The notes under the pieces were generated by a model that made no database searches, was not told the origin of the DNA, and saw nothing but the letters and a program-made list of their open reading frames with translations. From assembly GCA_965277425.1 (NCBI GenBank), contig CBDICR010000007.1:1364001-1428000 (forward strand): a stretch of DNA of 64,000 nt, given 5' to 3'. A program made the position numbers and the translations under genes. This stretch comes from Poindextera sp965277425. Its GTDB lineage: Bacteria > Pseudomonadota > Alphaproteobacteria > Caulobacterales > Caulobacteraceae. Below are positions 1 to 8,964 of the stretch, one piece after another. Position 1 is the first letter of the stretch. The number at the start of each line of letters is the position of its first letter.

Positions 1-271
1 GCTCGACGATGGCGTCCGGCTGGTCGCGCTTCAGATTGCGCGCCTTGACGGCGATGACCGAGCCGAACTGCAGGGCCGCGCGCACCCGTTCGGCGTCCGG
101 CGCCTCGGTCTCCCAGCGGAAGCGGTTGAGCACCAGCGTCAGCCGCCGTCCGGCCGCTTCATAGGCGATGTCGCCGATCTGGCCGATCGCGTCCTGCAGG
201 GCGGCCGAGATCACGGCCAGGTCCTCGGCGTCCTCGGCGAGCAGTCTGAGCGGCGCGGGCGTGTCGGGCAT
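1..271 (-). CDS. DUF2948 family protein (3' end outside window)
   Basis: The reading frame opens with ATG at 271 (MPDTPAPLRLLAEDAEDLAV) and runs off the left edge, so only about 90 N-terminal residues are visible. The segment with a DRAEDL-like start, 'ALQDAIGQIGDIAYE' and 'LVLNRFRWE' matches my memory of DUF2948, an alphaproteobacterial family usually encoded just after murA. The start lies 13 bases after the murA stop with AAGG upstream, so co-transcription with murA is likely. No function is known to me. The family call rests on context and partial sequence. Confidence 0.8.
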   Translation of the reverse strand, partial: MPDTPAPLRLLAEDAEDLAVISAALQDAIGQIGDIAYEAAGRRLTLVLNRFRWETEAPDAERVRAALQFGSVIAVKARNLKRDQPDAIVE

Positions 272-284
272 GGGCGTGTCGCCT

Positions 285-1565
285 TCAGTCCGCGCCGTCA
301 CGCAGCCGCCGGACCTGCGCGCCGCAGGCGCCGAGCTTCTCCTCGAGCCGCTCGAAGCCGCGATCCAGGTGATAGACGCGGTTGACCACCGTCTCGCCGC
401 GCGCCGCCAGGCCGGCGATCACCAGGCTGACCGAGGCGCGCAGGTCGGTGGCCATGACCTGGGCGCCCTCGAGCGCCTCGACGCCGCGCACCCTGGCTTC
501 GCCGCCCTGGACGGTGATGTCGGCGCCCAGACGGGCCAGTTCGGAAACGTGCATGAAGCGGTTTTCGAAAATCGTCTCGCGGATGACGCTCTCGCCGTCC
601 GCCATGGTCATCAGCGCCATGAACTGGGCCTGGACGTCGGTGGCGAGGCCTGGATAGGGGTCGGTCTCGATGTCGACCGCCCGCAGGCGCGCGCCGTTGC
701 GCTTTATGGTCACGCCGTCGTTGGCGTGGATGATTTCGGCGCCGGCCTGCTCGATGCGGTCGAGCAGGGACTGGATGAAATCGCCGCGCGTATGGGTCAG
801 CCTCACCTCGCCGCCGGCCATGGCCGCCGCCACCGCGTAGGTGCCGGTCTCGATCCGGTCCGGCATCACCGCATAGGTCGCGCCGTGCAGCTTGGAGACG
901 CCGGTGATGGTGACGGTCGCCGTCCCCGCCCCTTCCACACGCGCGCCCATGGCGTTCAGGCAAAGGGCCAGGTCCTCAAGCTCCGGCTCGCGGGCGGCGT
1001 TCCTCAGCACCGTGACACCGTCGGCCAGCACGGCGGCCAGCATGGCGTGCTCGGTCGCGCCGACCGTCGACAGCGGAAAGTCGATCTCCGCGCCCTTCAG
1101 GCCGCGCGGCGCCTGGGCGTAGACATAGCCTTCGTGCAGGTCGATGTGCGCGCCGAGCGCCTCCAGCGCCTTCAGGTGCAGGTCGACGGGCCTGGCCCCG
1201 ATGGCGCAGCCGCCGGGCAGGCTGACCTTGGCGTGGCCGGTGCGCGCCAGCAGCGGGCCCAGGACGTTGAACGAGGCGCGCATCTGGCGCACCAGGTCAT
1301 AGGGCGCAAAGGCGCTGGTCACCTCGGGCGCATGCAGCACCGTCTCGGGGCCAGCCGGGCCGTCGCGCTCGTCGACATCGACGCCGAGGCGACGCAGCAG
1401 CTGGGCCAGGAAGCGGGTATCGGCCAGCCGGGGCATGTTGGTGAGTCGCAGCACATCGTCGGTCAAGAGGCTGGCGGTCATCAGCTTGATCGCGGAATTT
1501 TTCGCGCCGCTGATGGCGATTTCGCCCTCCAGCCGAGCCCCGCCGGTGATCGCGATACGGTCCAT
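285..1565 (-). CDS. murA: UDP-N-acetylglucosamine 1-carboxyvinyltransferase
   Basis: MurA transfers enolpyruvate from PEP to UDP-GlcNAc, the first committed cytoplasmic step of peptidoglycan synthesis. The 426-residue protein has the usual length. It starts MDRIAITGGARLEG and has KNSAIK near residue 22 and the catalytic loop LPGGCAIGARPVDLH with Cys120, the residue attacked by fosfomycin. A frame extension upstream to 1637 has no family similarity, so I chose ATG at 1565. It is followed closely by the DUF2948 gene. Confidence 0.97.
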   Translation of the reverse strand: MDRIAITGGARLEGEIAISGAKNSAIKLMTASLLTDDVLRLTNMPRLADTRFLAQLLRRLGVDVDERDGPAGPETVLHAPEVTSAFAPYDLVRQMRASFNVLGPLLARTGHAKVSLPGGCAIGARPVDLHLKALEALGAHIDLHEGYVYAQAPRGLKGAEIDFPLSTVGATEHAMLAAVLADGVTVLRNAAREPELEDLALCLNAMGARVEGAGTATVTITGVSKLHGATYAVMPDRIETGTYAVAAAMAGGEVRLTHTRGDFIQSLLDRIEQAGAEIIHANDGVTIKRNGARLRAVDIETDPYPGLATDVQAQFMALMTMADGESVIRETIFENRFMHVSELARLGADITVQGGEARVRGVEALEGAQVMATDLRASVSLVIAGLAARGETVVNRVYHLDRGFERLEEKLGACGAQVRRLRDGAD

Positions 1566-1660
1566 GACGCCCCTTTTCGGGCTCGCGCCTGCAGTCTCGC
1601 GAGCGGCTCGTTCGAGCCCGCTTCTATAGCACGCCAACCGGTGCGCAAGCGGGGCGCTAT

Positions 1661-1798
1661 CTAGCTGGAGTCAGGCGCGCTCTTGGCGAGCTTGGGCGCC
1701 TTGCGGCGTTTGAGATTCGCCTTCAGCGCCTTGGCCAGCCGCGCCTCGCGGCCGGCGGGCGGCTTGGGTGTCTTCGGCGGTTTGGCGCGATCGTCCAT
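1661..1798 (-). CDS. Small basic Lys/Arg/Pro-rich protein
   Basis: A 45-residue product (MDDRAKPPKTPKPPAGREAR...) rich in Lys, Arg, Ala and Pro, with a REARLAKALKANLKRRKA segment that looks like an amphipathic basic helix. Similar short basic proteins next to murA and a tRNA are familiar from Caulobacterales genomes, but I know of no function. Starts further upstream would overlap the tRNA-Thr gene, so ATG at 1798 is preferred. It could bind nucleic acid, which is only inference from charge. Confidence 0.6.
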   Translation of the reverse strand: MDDRAKPPKTPKPPAGREARLAKALKANLKRRKAPKLAKSAPDSS

Positions 1799-1840
1799 GC
1801 CCCGTTCAACAGGTCCGTCGGTGTCGGGACGATGGTGGAA

Positions 1841-1915
<75 letters not shown>

Positions 1916-2035
1916 GTTCCACGCAGGTGGGAGCGCGGGGTGTTAGCGGACACGCGCTCCAGTGTGAAGCGTAAAACCGCGCGGAGGCTCGCTCAAGCCC
2001 GAGTCAGGCTCCCGGCCGGACCTCGAACAGCTCAT

Positions 2036-2070
2036 GAAAACGGCCGGTCCGCCGATAGGCGCGCCGGCCG
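2036..2070 (-). terminator. Rho-independent terminator after the Met-rich gene
   Basis: On the minus strand CGGCCGG and CCGGCCG can pair around a 16-base loop and are followed directly by TTTTC. It lies 26 bases after the stop of the Met-rich protein gene. Confidence 0.55.
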
Positions 2071-2096
2071 AACCCATCTCAATGCAGCCGCAAAGG

Positions 2097-2348
2097 CTAC
2101 TGGCTCATCGCCCCGTTGTTGTTCATCATGTCGGGGTGCATCTTCATCATCTTCGTGCACTTGCTGCTTTTCATCATCATGTCGTGCGACATGCCCTGAC
2201 ATTTCTTCATGGCCTTCATGTCGGAAGCCGACATTTTCTGGCTGCCCATGCTGCTGTCGCTGCTCATCATGCCCTGGGCGAAGGCCGAACCGCCGGCGAA
2301 GGCCAGCATGGTCAGGCCAAGCGCCGCCGATTTAATAAGGTTGGTCAT
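2097..2348 (-). CDS. Met-rich periplasmic protein, possible copper binder
   Basis: An 83-residue product with a clear signal peptide (MTNLIKSAALGLTMLAFAGG, cleavage near AFA-QG). The mature part of about 59 residues holds 16 Met, often as MM or MMM, two Cys and His. The start at 2348 has GAGGAACGGAAA before ATG. Met clusters of this kind are typical of periplasmic Cu(I) or Ag(I) binders, and csoR/copA are encoded about 1 kb away, so a copper chaperone or buffer role is plausible. No named family was recognised. Low-complexity composition makes homology calls unreliable. Confidence 0.75.
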   Translation of the reverse strand: MTNLIKSAALGLTMLAFAGGSAFAQGMMSSDSSMGSQKMSASDMKAMKKCQGMSHDMMMKSSKCTKMMKMHPDMMNNNGAMSQ

Positions 2349-2531
2349 TTTCCGTTCCTCGGGACGGGGCATGCATTCGATGATCAAACGCTAGGCCCCG
2401 TCGATTAAAAACCCGGCCAAGCGGTTTAGGTTGCAAACATGCCCCGGTCATCGCGAAGCGGGAGCTCACGCGCCCCGTCTCAAACCTTGCCGACTTGACG
2501 AACCGGCGCCCCGGCGCCCAAGGCTGAGGCC

Positions 2532-3224
2532 ATGTCGATCGGAAGATCCATCCTCGCCCTGCTCGCCGCCGCGCTCGTCTTGGCGCCCGCGGCCGCGGCC
2601 ACGGCGCAGCCGGTGGTCGTCGAACTCTTTCAGAGCCAGGGCTGCTCGTCCTGCCCGCCGGCGGACGCCAACCTCAACGCCATCGCCGATCGGCCGGACG
2701 TCTTGGCGCTCAGCTTCGCGGTCACCTATTGGGACAAGCTCGGCTGGAAGGACACCTTCGCCAGCCCGCAGTTCACCGCGCGCCAGTTCGCCTATCAGCG
2801 GGGCCTCGGCCGCGCCAACGTCGCCACGCCGCAGATGGTGATCAATGGGCGCCGCGACATGGTCGGCGCCGACCGGCGCGAACTTGACGCCGCCATCCGC
2901 GCGGCCGGCGCCCCGGCCGGCGCGTCCCTGGCGATCGAGGCGGGCTCTGTCACGGTCGCCGCCGGCTCCGCTCCGGCCCGGGGCGCGGACGTCTGGCTGG
3001 TGCGCTACGATCCGCGCGTGCAGATGGTCGCCATCCGGCGCGGCGAGAACGGCGGCAAGACCCTGGCTCACCGCGATATCGTGCGTCAGCTTGTGCGCCT
3101 CGGCGGCTGGTTCGGCGCCGCGCGCCGCTTTCCGCTGCCCGGCGGCGCGGCGCCCGGCCTGAAGAGCGCCATCCTGGTCCAGACCGCCGACGGCGGCCCG
3201 ATCCTGGCCGCCGCCAAACTTTAG
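2532..3224 (+). CDS. DUF1223 thioredoxin-fold secreted protein
   Basis: A 230-residue protein with a signal peptide (residues 1-26, ending ATAQ). It then has VVVELFQSQGCSSCPPAD, the opening strand and Cys38-x-x-Cys41 motif of DUF1223, a thioredoxin-like family of alphaproteobacteria. The later segment TPQMVINGR is also typical. A periplasmic redox or metal-handling role is possible but unproven. The gene lies between the Met-rich protein and the copper genes, on the opposite strand to csoR. Confidence 0.85.
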   Translation: MSIGRSILALLAAALVLAPAAAATAQPVVVELFQSQGCSSCPPADANLNAIADRPDVLALSFAVTYWDKLGWKDTFASPQFTARQFAYQRGLGRANVATPQMVINGRRDMVGADRRELDAAIRAAGAPAGASLAIEAGSVTVAAGSAPARGADVWLVRYDPRVQMVAIRRGENGGKTLAHRDIVRQLVRLGGWFGAARRFPLPGGAAPGLKSAILVQTADGGPILAAAKL

Positions 3225-3278
3225 GATTCAACCCGTCTTAAAGGCTTAGCCGCCGGCCCGATCAGGCCCGCCGCTCCG

Positions 3279-3554
3279 TCATTTCGCCGCCCTTTGCAGC
3301 AGCTCGATCAGTTCGGCGGCCTTCTGGCGCTGTTCGCCAGCGTCGCCGCTGACGATGGCGCTTTCGATGCAGTGGCCGAGATGGCCCTTCAGGAGTTCGG
3401 TTTCGACACGGACGAGCGCCGCGCGCGCCGCCTGAAGCTGGGTCAGGATATCGATGCAATAGCGCTCGTCATCGACCATCCGCGCGATGCCGCGAACCTG
3501 GCCCTCGATGCGGTTCAGCCGGTTGATCAGCCTGGGTTTGTCGTCCCGCTTCAT
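3279..3554 (-). CDS. csoR: CsoR/FrmR-family copper-sensing repressor
   Basis: A 91-residue all-helical DUF156 repressor. It shows RLNRIEGQVRGI and the metal ligands Cys33 (RYCIDIL) and His58-x3-Cys62 (GHLGHC), which correspond to the Cys-His-Cys set of Cu(I)-binding CsoR. It is divergent from copA, with GC-rich dyads in the shared 99-base intergenic region. By family logic it represses copA until Cu(I) binds. ATG at 3554 was chosen because upstream residues would run through the operator and lack family similarity. FrmR- or RcnR-type sensing is less likely given the neighbour. Confidence 0.9.
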   Translation of the reverse strand: MKRDDKPRLINRLNRIEGQVRGIARMVDDERYCIDILTQLQAARAALVRVETELLKGHLGHCIESAIVSGDAGEQRQKAAELIELLQRAAK

Positions 3555-3587
3555 GGATTGGCTCCCTGAGGTCGCCGCGGAGCTTAC

Positions 3588-3625
3588 ACCCCGGTGGGGT
3601 ATTTGCAATATGCCCCCATAGGGTA
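3588..3625. promoter_or_regulatory. Candidate CsoR operator pair between csoR and copA
   Basis: Two G/C-tract dyads lie in the divergent intergenic region: ACCCC-GGT-GGGGT at 3588-3600 (perfect) and a GCCCCC-ATA-GGGTA-type dyad at 3611-3625. CsoR-family operators typically pair short C- and G-tracts around an AT-containing or short spacer. Location and form fit, but no binding is shown. Confidence 0.6.
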
Positions 3626-3653
3626 TACCTCCAGGGGCTCCCAAGAGGCTCCG

Positions 3654-5993
3654 ATGTCAGACCACGCCGACCACCGCACCGTTTCCGCCGACGACGCGGC
3701 GGCCCAGCTCGTCGATCCGGTCTGCGGCATGAGGGTGGAGGCGCGGGCCTCGCCCCACCGGGCCCGCCACGATGGGCGCGACTACGCCTTCTGCGGCGGC
3801 GGCTGTCGCGCCAAGTTCGTCGCCGATCCCGAACGCTATCTCTCGCCGCCGACGACGACGCCGGCCGCACCCGCGGCGGAGGGCGCGATCTATACCTGCC
3901 CGATGCATCCGCAGATCCGCCAGGCGGGGCCGGGCGCCTGTCCGATCTGCGGCATGGCGCTGGAGCCGGAGACGGTCACGGCCGAGACCAGAGTCAATCC
4001 CGAGCTCATCGACATGACACGCCGCTTCTGGATCGGGCTGGTGCTGACCGCGCCGGTGTTCGGGCTGGAGATGGGCCGCCACCTGTTCGGCCACGCCTTC
4101 ATGCTGGCTGACCGGACCTCGGACTGGGTCCAGTTCGCGCTCGCCACGCCAGTGGTGCTCTGGGCCGGCTGGCCGTTTTTCGAGCGCGGCTGGCGCTCGC
4201 TGGTCACGCGTCGGCTCAACATGTTCAGCCTGATCGCCATGGGCGTCGGCGTCTCCTATGCCTATAGCGTCACGGCCCTGCTCGCACCCGGCCTCTTCCC
4301 GGCCGCCGTCCGCCAGGCCGACGGCGGCGCGCCGATCTATTTCGAGGCCGCGGCGGTCGTCACCGTGCTGGTCCTCTTGGGCCAGGTGCTCGAGCTTCGC
4401 GCCCGCGAGCAGACCTCGGGCGCCCTGCGCGCCCTGCTCGACCTGGCGCCGAAGACCGCGCGACGCCTGCGCGCCGACGGGACCGACGAAGATGTCAGCC
4501 TCGGCCAAGTCCTGGTCGGCGACCGCCTGCGGGTGCGGCCCGGCGAGACAATCCCCGTCGACGGAGACCTAGTCGACGGCGCCGCGGCGGTGGACGAGTC
4601 CCTAGTCACCGGCGAATCCATGCCGGTCGACAAGGCGCCGGGCGACAGGCTTGTCGCCGGCTCGATGAGCCGGACCGGCGCCTTCGTCATGCGCGCCGAA
4701 AAGGTCGGCGCCGACACCCTGCTCGCCCGCATCGCGCAGAGGGTCGCCCAGGCCCAGCGCAGCCGCGCGCCGGTCCAGCGCCTGGCGGACCAGGTCTCCG
4801 GCTGGTTCGTGCCGGCGGTGCTCATCGCCGCGGCCATCGCCTTCGCGGCCTGGGCGCTTTTTGGGCCGGAGCCGCGCTTCAGCCATGGCCTGCTGGCGGC
4901 GGTTTCGGTGCTGATCATCGCCTGCCCCTGCGCGCTCGGCCTGGCCACGCCCATCTCGATCATGGTCGGCGTCGGGCGCGGCGCCCAGGCCGGCGTCCTG
5001 ATCAGGAACGCCGAGGCGCTGGAGCGCTTCGGGAGTATCGATACCCTGGTGGTGGACAAGACCGGCACCTTGACTGAGGGCCGGCCCGAGGTCAGCGCCA
5101 TCCACGCGGCGGACGGATTTGCAGAAACCGAACTGCTGCGCCTGGGCGCGAGCCTCGAGCGGTCGAGCGAACACCCGCTCGCCGAGGCGCTCGTGCGGGC
5201 CGCCAAAGAGCGTGGGATCAGGCTCACGGAAGCGACCGGCTTCGCCGCCTCCGCCGGCGGCGGCGTGGCGGGCGATGTGGACGGCCTCGCCGTGCGGCTG
5301 GGAAACGGCCGGTTCATGAGCAAACACGGCGTTGATACGTCGTCCCTCGCCCAGGCCGCCGACGCCTTACGTGCGGACGGCGCCACCGCCGTCTTCATCG
5401 CCATAGACGGCAAGGCCGCCGGCGTCCTGGCCATCGCCGATCCGATCAAGCCGAGCGCCCTGGAGGCGGTGCGCGCTCTTCGCGCCGAGGGCGTGCGCCT
5501 GGTGATGCTGACCGGCGACAACCGGACCACCGCCGTGGCGGTCGCCGCGCGCCTCGGGATCGGCGAGGTCGAGGCCGAGGTCCCGCCCGACGGCAAGGCC
5601 GAGGTGGTGGAAAGGCTGCGCCGCGAGGGTCGGATCGTGGCCATGGCCGGCGACGGGGTCAACGACGCCCCGGCCCTGGCCGCGGCCGACGTCGGCGTGG
5701 CCATGGGCGCCGGCGCCGACGTGGCGATCGAAAGCGCCGCCCTCACCCTGCTGCAAGGCGATCTCGGCGGCCTGGTGCGGGCGCGCCGGCTGTCGCGCGC
5801 GGTCATGCGCAATATCCGCCAGAACCTGGCCTTCGCCTTCATCTACAACGCCGCCGGCGTGCCGATCGCGGCCGGGGTGCTCTATCCGGCGTTCGGGCTC
5901 TTGCTGTCGCCAGCCATCGCCGCGGCGGCCATGGCGCTGTCCTCGGTGAGCGTGATCGCCAACGCCCTGCGGCTGCGCGCCATCGAGCTCTGA
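3654..5993 (+). CDS. copA: Cu(I)-exporting P1B-type ATPase
   Basis: A 779-residue inner-membrane copper-exporting ATPase. In order it has a YHS-like metal domain (residues about 20-62, DPVCGM...), a zinc-ribbon-like CPMHP...CPICGM domain (about 82-105), and eight expected membrane helices. The actuator TGES follows, then the transport motif CPC at 424-426, phosphorylation site DKTGT at 468, SEHPLAEA and GDGVND near 666. The classical HMA domain with GMTCxxC is absent and replaced by the YHS/CPMHP pair. It is divergent from csoR. The start ATG at 3654 follows the operator. Its stop is 4 bases from the convergent P450 stop. Confidence 0.93.
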   Translation: MSDHADHRTVSADDAAAQLVDPVCGMRVEARASPHRARHDGRDYAFCGGGCRAKFVADPERYLSPPTTTPAAPAAEGAIYTCPMHPQIRQAGPGACPICGMALEPETVTAETRVNPELIDMTRRFWIGLVLTAPVFGLEMGRHLFGHAFMLADRTSDWVQFALATPVVLWAGWPFFERGWRSLVTRRLNMFSLIAMGVGVSYAYSVTALLAPGLFPAAVRQADGGAPIYFEAAAVVTVLVLLGQVLELRAREQTSGALRALLDLAPKTARRLRADGTDEDVSLGQVLVGDRLRVRPGETIPVDGDLVDGAAAVDESLVTGESMPVDKAPGDRLVAGSMSRTGAFVMRAEKVGADTLLARIAQRVAQAQRSRAPVQRLADQVSGWFVPAVLIAAAIAFAAWALFGPEPRFSHGLLAAVSVLIIACPCALGLATPISIMVGVGRGAQAGVLIRNAEALERFGSIDTLVVDKTGTLTEGRPEVSAIHAADGFAETELLRLGASLERSSEHPLAEALVRAAKERGIRLTEATGFAASAGGGVAGDVDGLAVRLGNGRFMSKHGVDTSSLAQAADALRADGATAVFIAIDGKAAGVLAIADPIKPSALEAVRALRAEGVRLVMLTGDNRTTAVAVAARLGIGEVEAEVPPDGKAEVVERLRREGRIVAMAGDGVNDAPALAAADVGVAMGAGADVAIESAALTLLQGDLGGLVRARRLSRAVMRNIRQNLAFAFIYNAAGVPIAAGVLYPAFGLLLSPAIAAAAMALSSVSVIANALRLRAIEL

Positions 5994-5997
5994 AGGC

Positions 5998-7272
5998 TCA
6001 GGCGGGGATACGCACCGGCATGGCCTCGTAGCCCTTGACGAAGTTGGAGTTCATCCGCCTGGGCTCGCCCACCACTTCGATCATCGGGAAGCGGGCCAGG
6101 ATCTCCTCCCACATGACCCTGAGCTGCATCTCGGCCAGGCGGTTGCCGACGCAGCGGTGGATGCCGAAGCCGAAGCCAACATGCTGGCGCGGCCGCTCGC
6201 GGTCGATGATGAAAGCGTCGGGGCGGTCGAGCATGTCGAGGTCGCGGTTGCCCGAGACGTACCACATGATCACCTTCTCGCCCTTTTTTATGCTCTTGCC
6301 GCCCAGTTCGGCGTCGGCGAGCGCGGTGCGGCGCATGTGGGCGACCGGGCTCTGATAACGGATGATCTCCGGCACCATGCTCTCGATCAGGCCCGGATTG
6401 GCGCGCAGCTTGGCGTATTCGTCCGGGTTCTGGTTCAGCGCCAGAAGCCCGCCGGTGATCGAGTGGCGGGTGGTGTCGCTGCCGGCCACGATCAAAAGGA
6501 TGACATTGCCCAGATAGGCTTCGGGCTCGGTCCGGAAGGTGGCCGCGCCGTGCGCCAGCATCGACAACAGGTCGTTGCGCGGGGCTGAAGCCAGCCGTTC
6601 GTTCCACAGGCCGATGAAGGGGGTGAGGATCTGGAACAGCTCGACCTGGCGCGCCTCCTCGCTCTCGACGACGCCGCCGGGCTCCGGCGAGGCCAGGATC
6701 AGGTCGGAGCAGCGCGGCAGCTTGCGCCGGTCCTCGAACGGATAGTCGAACAGGGTGGCCAGCATCTGGCTGGTCAGCTCGACGGCGACCTTGTCGACGA
6801 AGTCGAAGGTCTCGCCGCGCGGCAGTTCGTCGAGGATCTTCGCCGCCCGCTCGCGGATCACCGGCTCCAGCGCCGCCATCGAGGCGGTTGAGAACATCGG
6901 CGCGACCACCCGGCGCTGCTCGTCGTGCATGGGCGGATCCAGCGAGATGAAGCTCGCCTGCTCGCGCGGCTGGGTTCCGTCGTTGACGGCGATGCCGCCC
7001 AGTTCGGAGTCGGAGGAAAAGACGCCGTGGTTGGAATCCACCGCGATGATGTCGCGGCCCTTGGTCACCGACCAGTAGGGGCCATACTCGCTCTCGGCCG
7101 TGTAGTGGACCGGGTCCTCGGCGCGCAGCCGCTCGAACCAGGGCCAGAGCGTGTCGTTGCGGAAGAGCGCCGCGTCGGCGGGATGGAACCGGTTCAGCGG
7201 CGTCGAATAGGCCGTCTCGCGCGCCTTACGGGCGCGGTCGGCGTCGGCGCTGGTCATCGAGCCGTCGGGCAT
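5998..7272 (-). CDS. Cytochrome P450, CYP153-like
   Basis: A soluble bacterial P450 of 424 residues. The heme loop is GFGFGIHRCVGNRLAE with ligand Cys374. The I-helix region has AGSDTTRHS, and the ExxR equivalent and 'SPVAHMRRTA' and 'VMWYVSGNRD' segments resemble CYP153, which hydroxylates alkanes or fatty acids at the terminal carbon. ATG at 7272 was chosen because GGGGAGG lies 5 bases upstream. No ferredoxin or reductase gene is adjacent, so electron partners must be encoded elsewhere. The subfamily call is from memory and should be treated as probable. Confidence 0.88.
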   Translation of the reverse strand: MPDGSMTSADADRARKARETAYSTPLNRFHPADAALFRNDTLWPWFERLRAEDPVHYTAESEYGPYWSVTKGRDIIAVDSNHGVFSSDSELGGIAVNDGTQPREQASFISLDPPMHDEQRRVVAPMFSTASMAALEPVIRERAAKILDELPRGETFDFVDKVAVELTSQMLATLFDYPFEDRRKLPRCSDLILASPEPGGVVESEEARQVELFQILTPFIGLWNERLASAPRNDLLSMLAHGAATFRTEPEAYLGNVILLIVAGSDTTRHSITGGLLALNQNPDEYAKLRANPGLIESMVPEIIRYQSPVAHMRRTALADAELGGKSIKKGEKVIMWYVSGNRDLDMLDRPDAFIIDRERPRQHVGFGFGIHRCVGNRLAEMQLRVMWEEILARFPMIEVVGEPRRMNSNFVKGYEAMPVRIPA

Positions 7273-7349
7273 GGCGGCCTCCCCATTGTTATCGCCGATC
7301 ATGAGAGCCTGAGACTCTCAACCGAAGCAATAGGGTCTTGATCCTCCCC

Positions 7350-7754
7350 CTACGGGTGTGGATTTTTAAGGGGCGGAATCCTGATCTTCAGCACAAACCG
7401 GCCATAGGCGCCGTCGGCCATCAGGTCGGGGCTGACGGCGAAGCTGTAGGCGCCGCTGGCCGGCAGCGGCAGCGGGTTGGGCAGGCCGGGGCCGTCCATG
7501 CGGCCGTCAGGATAGCCGATGACCTGGCGGGTCGCCGCGCCGGTGAGGCTCCAGATCAGCGTCTGGCCGGCGCGCGCCTTGAAGGCGTAGGTGCAGCAGG
7601 CCACGCCTGGCCGCAGCACGCCGACGAGCCGGACGCTGTCGGTCCCCGGCTTCATCCTGATGACAATCGGGTCGGCGGCATTGCCCGGCTGCGCCACGGC
7701 GCTCGACGCGGCCAGGGCCAGAACCGACGCGACGGTAAGGGCAAGCTTCAGCAT
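7350..7754 (-). CDS. Small secreted protein, PPC-like beta domain
   Basis: A 134-residue product with a signal peptide (MLKLALTVASVLALAASSAVA) and a strong ribosome binding site (GAAGGAGG) before ATG at 7754. The mature part has 'YAFKARAGQTLIWSLTG' and 'PASGAYSFAVSP', a pattern seen in bacterial pre-peptidase C-terminal (PPC)-like beta sandwiches. It has a CC pair near residue 53. Function unknown. The similarity is only to fold-level patterns. Confidence 0.7.
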   Translation of the reverse strand: MLKLALTVASVLALAASSAVAQPGNAADPIVIRMKPGTDSVRLVGVLRPGVACCTYAFKARAGQTLIWSLTGAATRQVIGYPDGRMDGPGLPNPLPLPASGAYSFAVSPDLMADGAYGRFVLKIRIPPLKNPHP

Positions 7755-7899
7755 GACCAGCCTCCTTCGGGACGGCGGCGATCATGATATCCTGGCCGGC
7801 CGAGTTTGAAAGCAAGGGCCGGAGCGCCGGTTATGCAGCGCGCGGCTATCCAGGCTGGCGAAGGGCGCCGCCCGCGCCCACCTCTTGGAGACGCCAGCC

Positions 7900-8964
7900 A
7901 TGACCGCCATGCCGCATCAAACCCTCGCTCCCGGCCAAGACGCCCTGTGGGCCGCCGTGCTGGATCACGACGCGGCCGCCGACGGGACCTTTGTCTATGG
8001 CGTGATGACCACCGGGGTCTATTGCCGGCCCTCCTGCCCGTCGCGCCGGCCGCTGCGGGTCAATGTGCGGTTCTTCGCCGACGCGGCGACGGCGCAGGCC
8101 GCGGGCCTGCGCGCCTGCAAGCGGTGTCATCCGGACCAGGCCTCGATCGCCGAGCGCCATGCCGAGGCGGTGGCCAGGGCCTGCGCCCTGATCGCCGCCA
8201 GCGAAGAGCTGCCCAGCCTCGAGGCGCTGGCCCAGGCGGCGGGTTTGAGCCGCTTTCACTTCCATCGCGTGTTCAAGGCCCTGACCGGCGTCACGCCCAA
8301 GGCCTATGGCGAGGCCCATCGGGCCGAGCGGCTGCGCGGCGAACTGGACGACGGCGCCAGCGTCACCGAGGCCATCTATGGCGCCGGGTTCGGCTCCAAC
8401 GGCCGCTTCTACGCCGTCTCCAACCACCGGTTGGGCATGAAGCCCAGCGCCTATCAAAAGGGCGGCGCGAGTGCTGAGATTCGCTTTGCCGTCGGCCAGA
8501 CATCGCTGGGCGCCATCCTGGTCGCCGCCACGGAAAAGGGCGTCTGCGCCATCCAGTTCGGCGAGGATCCGGATGCGCTCGTGCGGGCCTTGCAGGACCG
8601 CTTCCCCAAGGCCGAACTGATCGGGGCGGACGCGGCATTCGAGGCCCTGGTCGCCCGCGTGGTCGGAAGGGTCGAGGGCGCCGCGGACTCGGGCGACCTG
8701 CCGCTCGACATCCGGGGCACAGCGTTTCAGGAACGGGTCTGGCGGGCGCTGCGCGACATCCCCAGGGGCGCGACCGCCAGCTATGCCGACATCGCCGCGC
8801 GGATCGGCGCGCCCAAATCGGTGCGCGCCGTGGCCCGGGCCTGCGCGGCCAATCCCACGGCGGTGGTCATCCCCTGCCACCGCGTGGTGCGCAGCGACGG
8901 CGGCCTTTCCGGCTATCGCTGGGGCGTCGAGCGCAAGCGCGCGCTCTTGCAACGCGAGCGTTAG
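7900..8964 (+). CDS. ada: Bifunctional Ada: methylphosphotriester/O6-methylguanine repair and regulator
   Basis: A 354-residue protein. The N-terminal Ada zinc domain has Cys42, Cys46, Cys73 and Cys76 (YCRPSC, CKRC), an AraC-type HTH spans about residues 90-190, and the C-terminal methyltransferase domain has PCHRV with acceptor Cys326. It removes methyl groups from phosphotriesters and O6-methylguanine, and when methylated activates its regulon. ATG at 7900 is preceded by GGAG; a TTG start at 7885 is possible. Its stop overlaps the stop of the convergent DUF2252 gene. Confidence 0.95.
   Translation: MTAMPHQTLAPGQDALWAAVLDHDAAADGTFVYGVMTTGVYCRPSCPSRRPLRVNVRFFADAATAQAAGLRACKRCHPDQASIAERHAEAVARACALIAASEELPSLEALAQAAGLSRFHFHRVFKALTGVTPKAYGEAHRAERLRGELDDGASVTEAIYGAGFGSNGRFYAVSNHRLGMKPSAYQKGGASAEIRFAVGQTSLGAILVAATEKGVCAIQFGEDPDALVRALQDRFPKAELIGADAAFEALVARVVGRVEGAADSGDLPLDIRGTAFQERVWRALRDIPRGATASYADIAARIGAPKSVRAVARACAANPTAVVIPCHRVVRSDGGLSGYRWGVERKRALLQRER

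Noticed and set aside
168..1664. A 498-codon frame antisense to murA
   Set aside because: The murA frame has the catalytic loop and normal length. The opposite frame has no recognisable segment and no ribosome site.
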